From assembly GCA_902729315.2 (NCBI GenBank), contig LR746270.1, forward strand, positions 918,501 through 982,500: a DNA stretch of 64,000 nucleotides, given 5' to 3'. This DNA is from Spirodela intermedia. Its lineage: Eukaryota > Streptophyta > Magnoliopsida > Alismatales > Araceae. The translations under genes were made by a program, and so were the position numbers. Positions within the stretch are counted from its first letter, which is position 1, and the number at the start of each line of letters is the position of its first letter. Below the pieces are notes generated by a model. The model was not told where the DNA came from and did no database searches. It was given only the letters and a program-made list of their open reading frames with translations. Shown piece after piece: positions 63,001 through 64,000 of the stretch.

Positions 63001-64000
63001 ACTTTAATCACTTGTACATTTTTTATTGGCTATCTAGGGGACAAATATGCTATCACGATTACTTCATGTACAGCATCCTACAGCAAAGCAAGCTGTCATT
63101 ACTGCAATCGACTTGCTAGGTACCTATAAGAAATTTTTTGATAGGAGACTTGCTTCTGAAGTTGCAGAATTTTTAGTGGAAACTATATTTGTCTTTCAAA
63201 TTAGCTTACTTGTATGTGTTTAGGGCGTCAGGCTACATCTGGAGTGACTATCAAAATGCTCAGGGGCGATTAGTTCTCACAGCACCCCTCCCCCCCCCCA
63301 ACTTCCGCCCCCAATTCCCTTCATTAGCAGAAAACCTGATCCAACAATGACTTCTGTTTATGTTGTTCAATGATCCCAAATATCCATTGATGTTACTTTC
63401 AATGCTTAGGCTCGGGAAGGTCTTTTCCTCAAAAGAGGCATCCCTCTGAATGTCCCTTGAGCTGCAGGAAAATAGTGGTTGTTTCTATAAAAAGAACATG
63501 CTTCCGTTTAAAGTGGAATATTTTTATAATCTGTCTTGTGCAGGTAATGCGGTCATTAACGCTGCTGAAACTGGACTGTCATTTCCACTAAAACGAAGGG
63601 ACCAGATGCTGGAATACGTATTAACTTTGATGGGTAGAGATGTAGATGACAACTTAACTGATACTACCCTGGAACTCCTGCATACTCAGGTATGCACTGT
63701 TTAGCAATGCTTCCCTTCAAATGATGTTTGTCAATTGTTTCTCATAAAATCCTGTATTTTATTGTAGAGCCTTGCTTTAAGTGCTTGTACAACCTTGGTT
63801 TCTATAGAGCCAAAGCTACCGATGGAAACAAGAAACCGTGTAATGAAGGTAACTTTTTATCTGTCATTTTACATTGCTAGCGATCCTTTTGACTCTTTGT
63901 CCTGTATAATGGGTTAACACTTTGTCAGGCTACCCTTGGTTTCTTTGCCTTACCAAATGAACCGTCAGACATTGTTGATCCTCTTATTGACAACCTTATT
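25615..64000 (+). CDS. SGR6: SHOOT GRAVITROPISM 6 / MROH1-like HEAT-repeat protein (3' partial)
   Basis: Thirty exons are visible: 25615-25648, 25732-25822, 25912-25966, 26103-26234, 29737-29808, 30065-30155, 30251-30346, 30421-30499, 30636-30699, 32557-32660, 32778-32883, 33501-33590, 40579-40656, 41748-41815, 41992-42091, 42957-43133, 43220-43309, 43447-43512, 43600-43698, 43782-43859, 50362-50421, 54112-54201, 54506-54627, 58581-58710, 58785-58864, 60615-60750, 63038-63119, 63544-63689, 63768-63848 and 63929-64000. All are GT-AG with matching phase, giving 923 codons without a stop; the known family is about 1700 residues. Helical HEAT/ARM repeats dominate. Family blocks include RRRFGNMAG (exons 3-4), [16 protein letters not shown] (6-7), [20 protein letters not shown] (10), [10 protein letters not shown] (16), ICEKGLLL (17), [13 protein letters not shown] (21), [20 protein letters not shown] (24-25) and [20 protein letters not shown] (26). 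In Arabidopsis, SGR6 acts at the vacuolar membrane in shoot gravity sensing. Several introns are swollen by antisense LTR elements. Confidence 0.93.
26235..29736 (+). other. SGR6-like intron 4, no recognised content
   Basis: This 3.5-kb intron is AT-rich with a TA run at 27104-27120. I found no transposon domain or LTR pair in it. Short open frames on both strands are not protein-like. Confidence 0.5.
30700..32556 (+). other. SGR6-like intron 9, unplaced middle segment
   Basis: The ends are ordinary AT-rich intron. A GC-richer middle part, about 31080-31640, differs from its surroundings and may be an old insertion, but no coding domain or terminal repeat was recognised. Confidence 0.4.
34115..34343 (-). 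repeat. 3' LTR of the intron-12 copia element
   Basis: This 229-bp copy pairs with 38596-38823. Relative to the element's orientation it is the 3' LTR, preceded by the polypurine tract. Confidence 0.9.
34405..38300 (-). pseudogene. Broken copia gag-pol reading frame
   Basis: Read right to left. The gag (UBN2-like) region is about 38300-37500. Pre-integrase is 37170-36727 ([15 protein letters not shown] at the protease/linker, [13 protein letters not shown]). The integrase core is about 36690-36480 ([30 protein letters not shown]) with its C-terminal part at 36190-35924 ([18 protein letters not shown]). The RT N-terminal half is about 35590-35110 ([20 protein letters not shown]). RNase H is 34907-34405 ([25 protein letters not shown]). 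Stops and frame changes interrupt it in several places. At about 35110 the RT frame jumps from KKSLYG straight to [10 protein letters not shown], so the palm segment with the catalytic YVDD is absent. Confidence 0.85.
38596..38823 (-). repeat. 5' LTR of the intron-12 copia element
   Basis: This 228-bp copy pairs with 34115-34343. It lies directly beside the tRNA primer-binding site at 38584-38595, which fixes the element's orientation. Confidence 0.9.
39655..39725. repeat. Short local duplication in SGR6-like intron 12
   Basis: The phrase ATCGGCCTTAGTCAACAA occurs twice, about 48 bp apart, to the right of the copia element. A related GGATAAAGAT follows each copy. It is a small tandem duplication of unknown origin. 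Confidence 0.7.
44616..45014 (-). repeat. 3' LTR of the intron-20 gypsy element
   Basis: This 399-bp copy is shorter than its partner because it lacks about 43 bp after ATCTCTAG. Otherwise the two copies align closely end to end. Confidence 0.9.
45085..48841 (-). pseudogene. Broken gypsy gag-pol reading frame lacking the RT core
   Basis: Read right to left. Gag is 48841-48332, with a coiled-coil-like start ([20 protein letters not shown]) and the retrotransposon-gag core ([20 protein letters not shown]). The end of protease is 47560-47237 ([13 protein letters not shown]). An RT remnant at about 47130-46930 starts already at the YLGH step and continues with [11 protein letters not shown]. RNase H is 46948-46560 ([40 protein letters not shown]). 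Integrase and its C-terminal part are 46190-45085 ([40 protein letters not shown]). Only about 330 bp separates the protease LGMQWL from YLGH, where an intact element would need roughly 900 bp, so fingers and palm are missing. Stops break several segments. Confidence 0.85.
48864..49307 (-). repeat. 5' LTR of the intron-20 gypsy element
   Basis: This 444-bp copy pairs with 44616-45014. It carries two tandem copies of a 36-bp unit beginning AGAACCCAGAA near 48959 and 48995, only one of which is complete in the other LTR. Confidence 0.9.
49610..49656. repeat. Compound TG/GA microsatellite
   Basis: About nine TG units are followed by AGAGAGAAAGAGAG-type sequence. It lies just right of the gypsy element in intron 20. 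Confidence 0.85.
51171..51444 (-). repeat. Left direct repeat (LTR-like) in intron 21
   Basis: It begins TGACAAGATG and, taking the adjacent purine tract as a guide, ends near CACCTGTCA at 51444. The part clearly shared with the right copy ends near 51421. Confidence 0.65.
52447..52687 (-). repeat. Right direct repeat (LTR-like) in intron 21
   Basis: It begins AGACAAGATG, one base different from the left copy, and is alignable to ATTCTCA at 52687. Beyond that point similarity to the left copy fades. Confidence 0.65.
56480..57850 (-). mobile_element. Truncated Ty1/copia fragment (gag part) in intron 23
   Basis: Minus-strand pieces include a gag/zinc-knuckle remnant at 57169-56873 ([16 protein letters not shown], where the CCHC spacing is degraded) and a protease-linker segment at 56857-56486 ([15 protein letters not shown], in which the usual DSGA is DSRA). 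Further gag-like sequence with several stops extends right to about 57850. No integrase, RT or RNase H is seen, and no LTR pair was found. The [11 protein letters not shown] segment resembles [11 protein letters not shown] in the intron-12 copia element, so the two may belong to related families. Confidence 0.75.
60031..60059. repeat. AT dinucleotide microsatellite
   Basis: An uninterrupted run of about 13 TA units lies in intron 25 of the SGR6-like gene. Confidence 0.9.
60751..63037 (+). other. SGR6-like intron 26, no recognised element
   Basis: This 2.3-kb intron contains a GC-richer part at about 61130-61560 that could be an old insertion, but it shows no coding domain or terminal repeats. 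The rest is ordinary AT-rich intron. Confidence 0.4.

Overview
This window is nuclear DNA from a flowering plant. The genes are split by GT-AG introns, and GC-rich coding exons sit in AT-rich introns and spacers. The families are plant ones (NAC, STOP1-type zinc finger, BTR1-type KH protein, SHOOT GRAVITROPISM 6), and there are LTR retrotransposon copies and many GA/CT and AT microsatellites. I cannot name the species. Exon models were joined by hand from homology, splice dinucleotides and reading phase, so ends may be off by a codon where noted.

Layout. (1) 468-3673, plus strand: the last six visible exons of a phosphatidylinositol-4-phosphate 5-kinase whose N-terminus lies to the left. (2) 6844-3866, minus strand: a complete four-exon membrane-tethered NAC transcription factor of about 574 residues, tail to tail with the kinase and only 192 bp away. 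(3) 9085-8712, minus strand: a two-exon gene for a 94-residue NFD6-like small organelle protein. (4) 10309-11217, plus strand: an intronless STOP1-type C2H2 zinc-finger factor, divergent from gene 3. (5) 19396-12851, minus strand: a complete eight-exon BTR1-like triple-KH RNA-binding protein of about 338 residues. (6) 19.6-25.2 kb: a spacer with a five-G-box cluster, an unidentified ORF, a decayed Ty3/gypsy element and a 74-bp GA microsatellite. (7) 25615-64000 and beyond, plus strand: the first 30 exons (about 923 codons) of a SHOOT GRAVITROPISM 6 / MROH1-like HEAT-repeat protein spread over more than 38 kb.

Much of the large size of gene 7 comes from LTR retrotransposons in its introns. Intron 12 holds a Ty1/copia element (34115-38823). 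Intron 20 holds a Ty3/gypsy element (44616-49307). Intron 21 holds a short LTR pair (51171-52687). Intron 23 holds a copia gag fragment (about 56480-57850). All readable elements lie antisense to the host gene. The two elements with both LTRs have each lost the catalytic core of reverse transcriptase by internal deletion, so both look non-autonomous.

The host genes do not form a pathway. They are neighbours with separate roles in phosphoinositide signalling, stress transcription, organelle biology, acid/aluminium tolerance, RNA binding and gravitropism. I found no clear undescribed biological system. The best leads are the paired RT-core deletions and one-sided element orientation in the SGR6-like gene, the compound tandem repeat in a NAC intron, the upstream in-frame ATG of the NAC gene that reads through a microsatellite, and the G-box cluster upstream of a possibly interrupted transcription unit.
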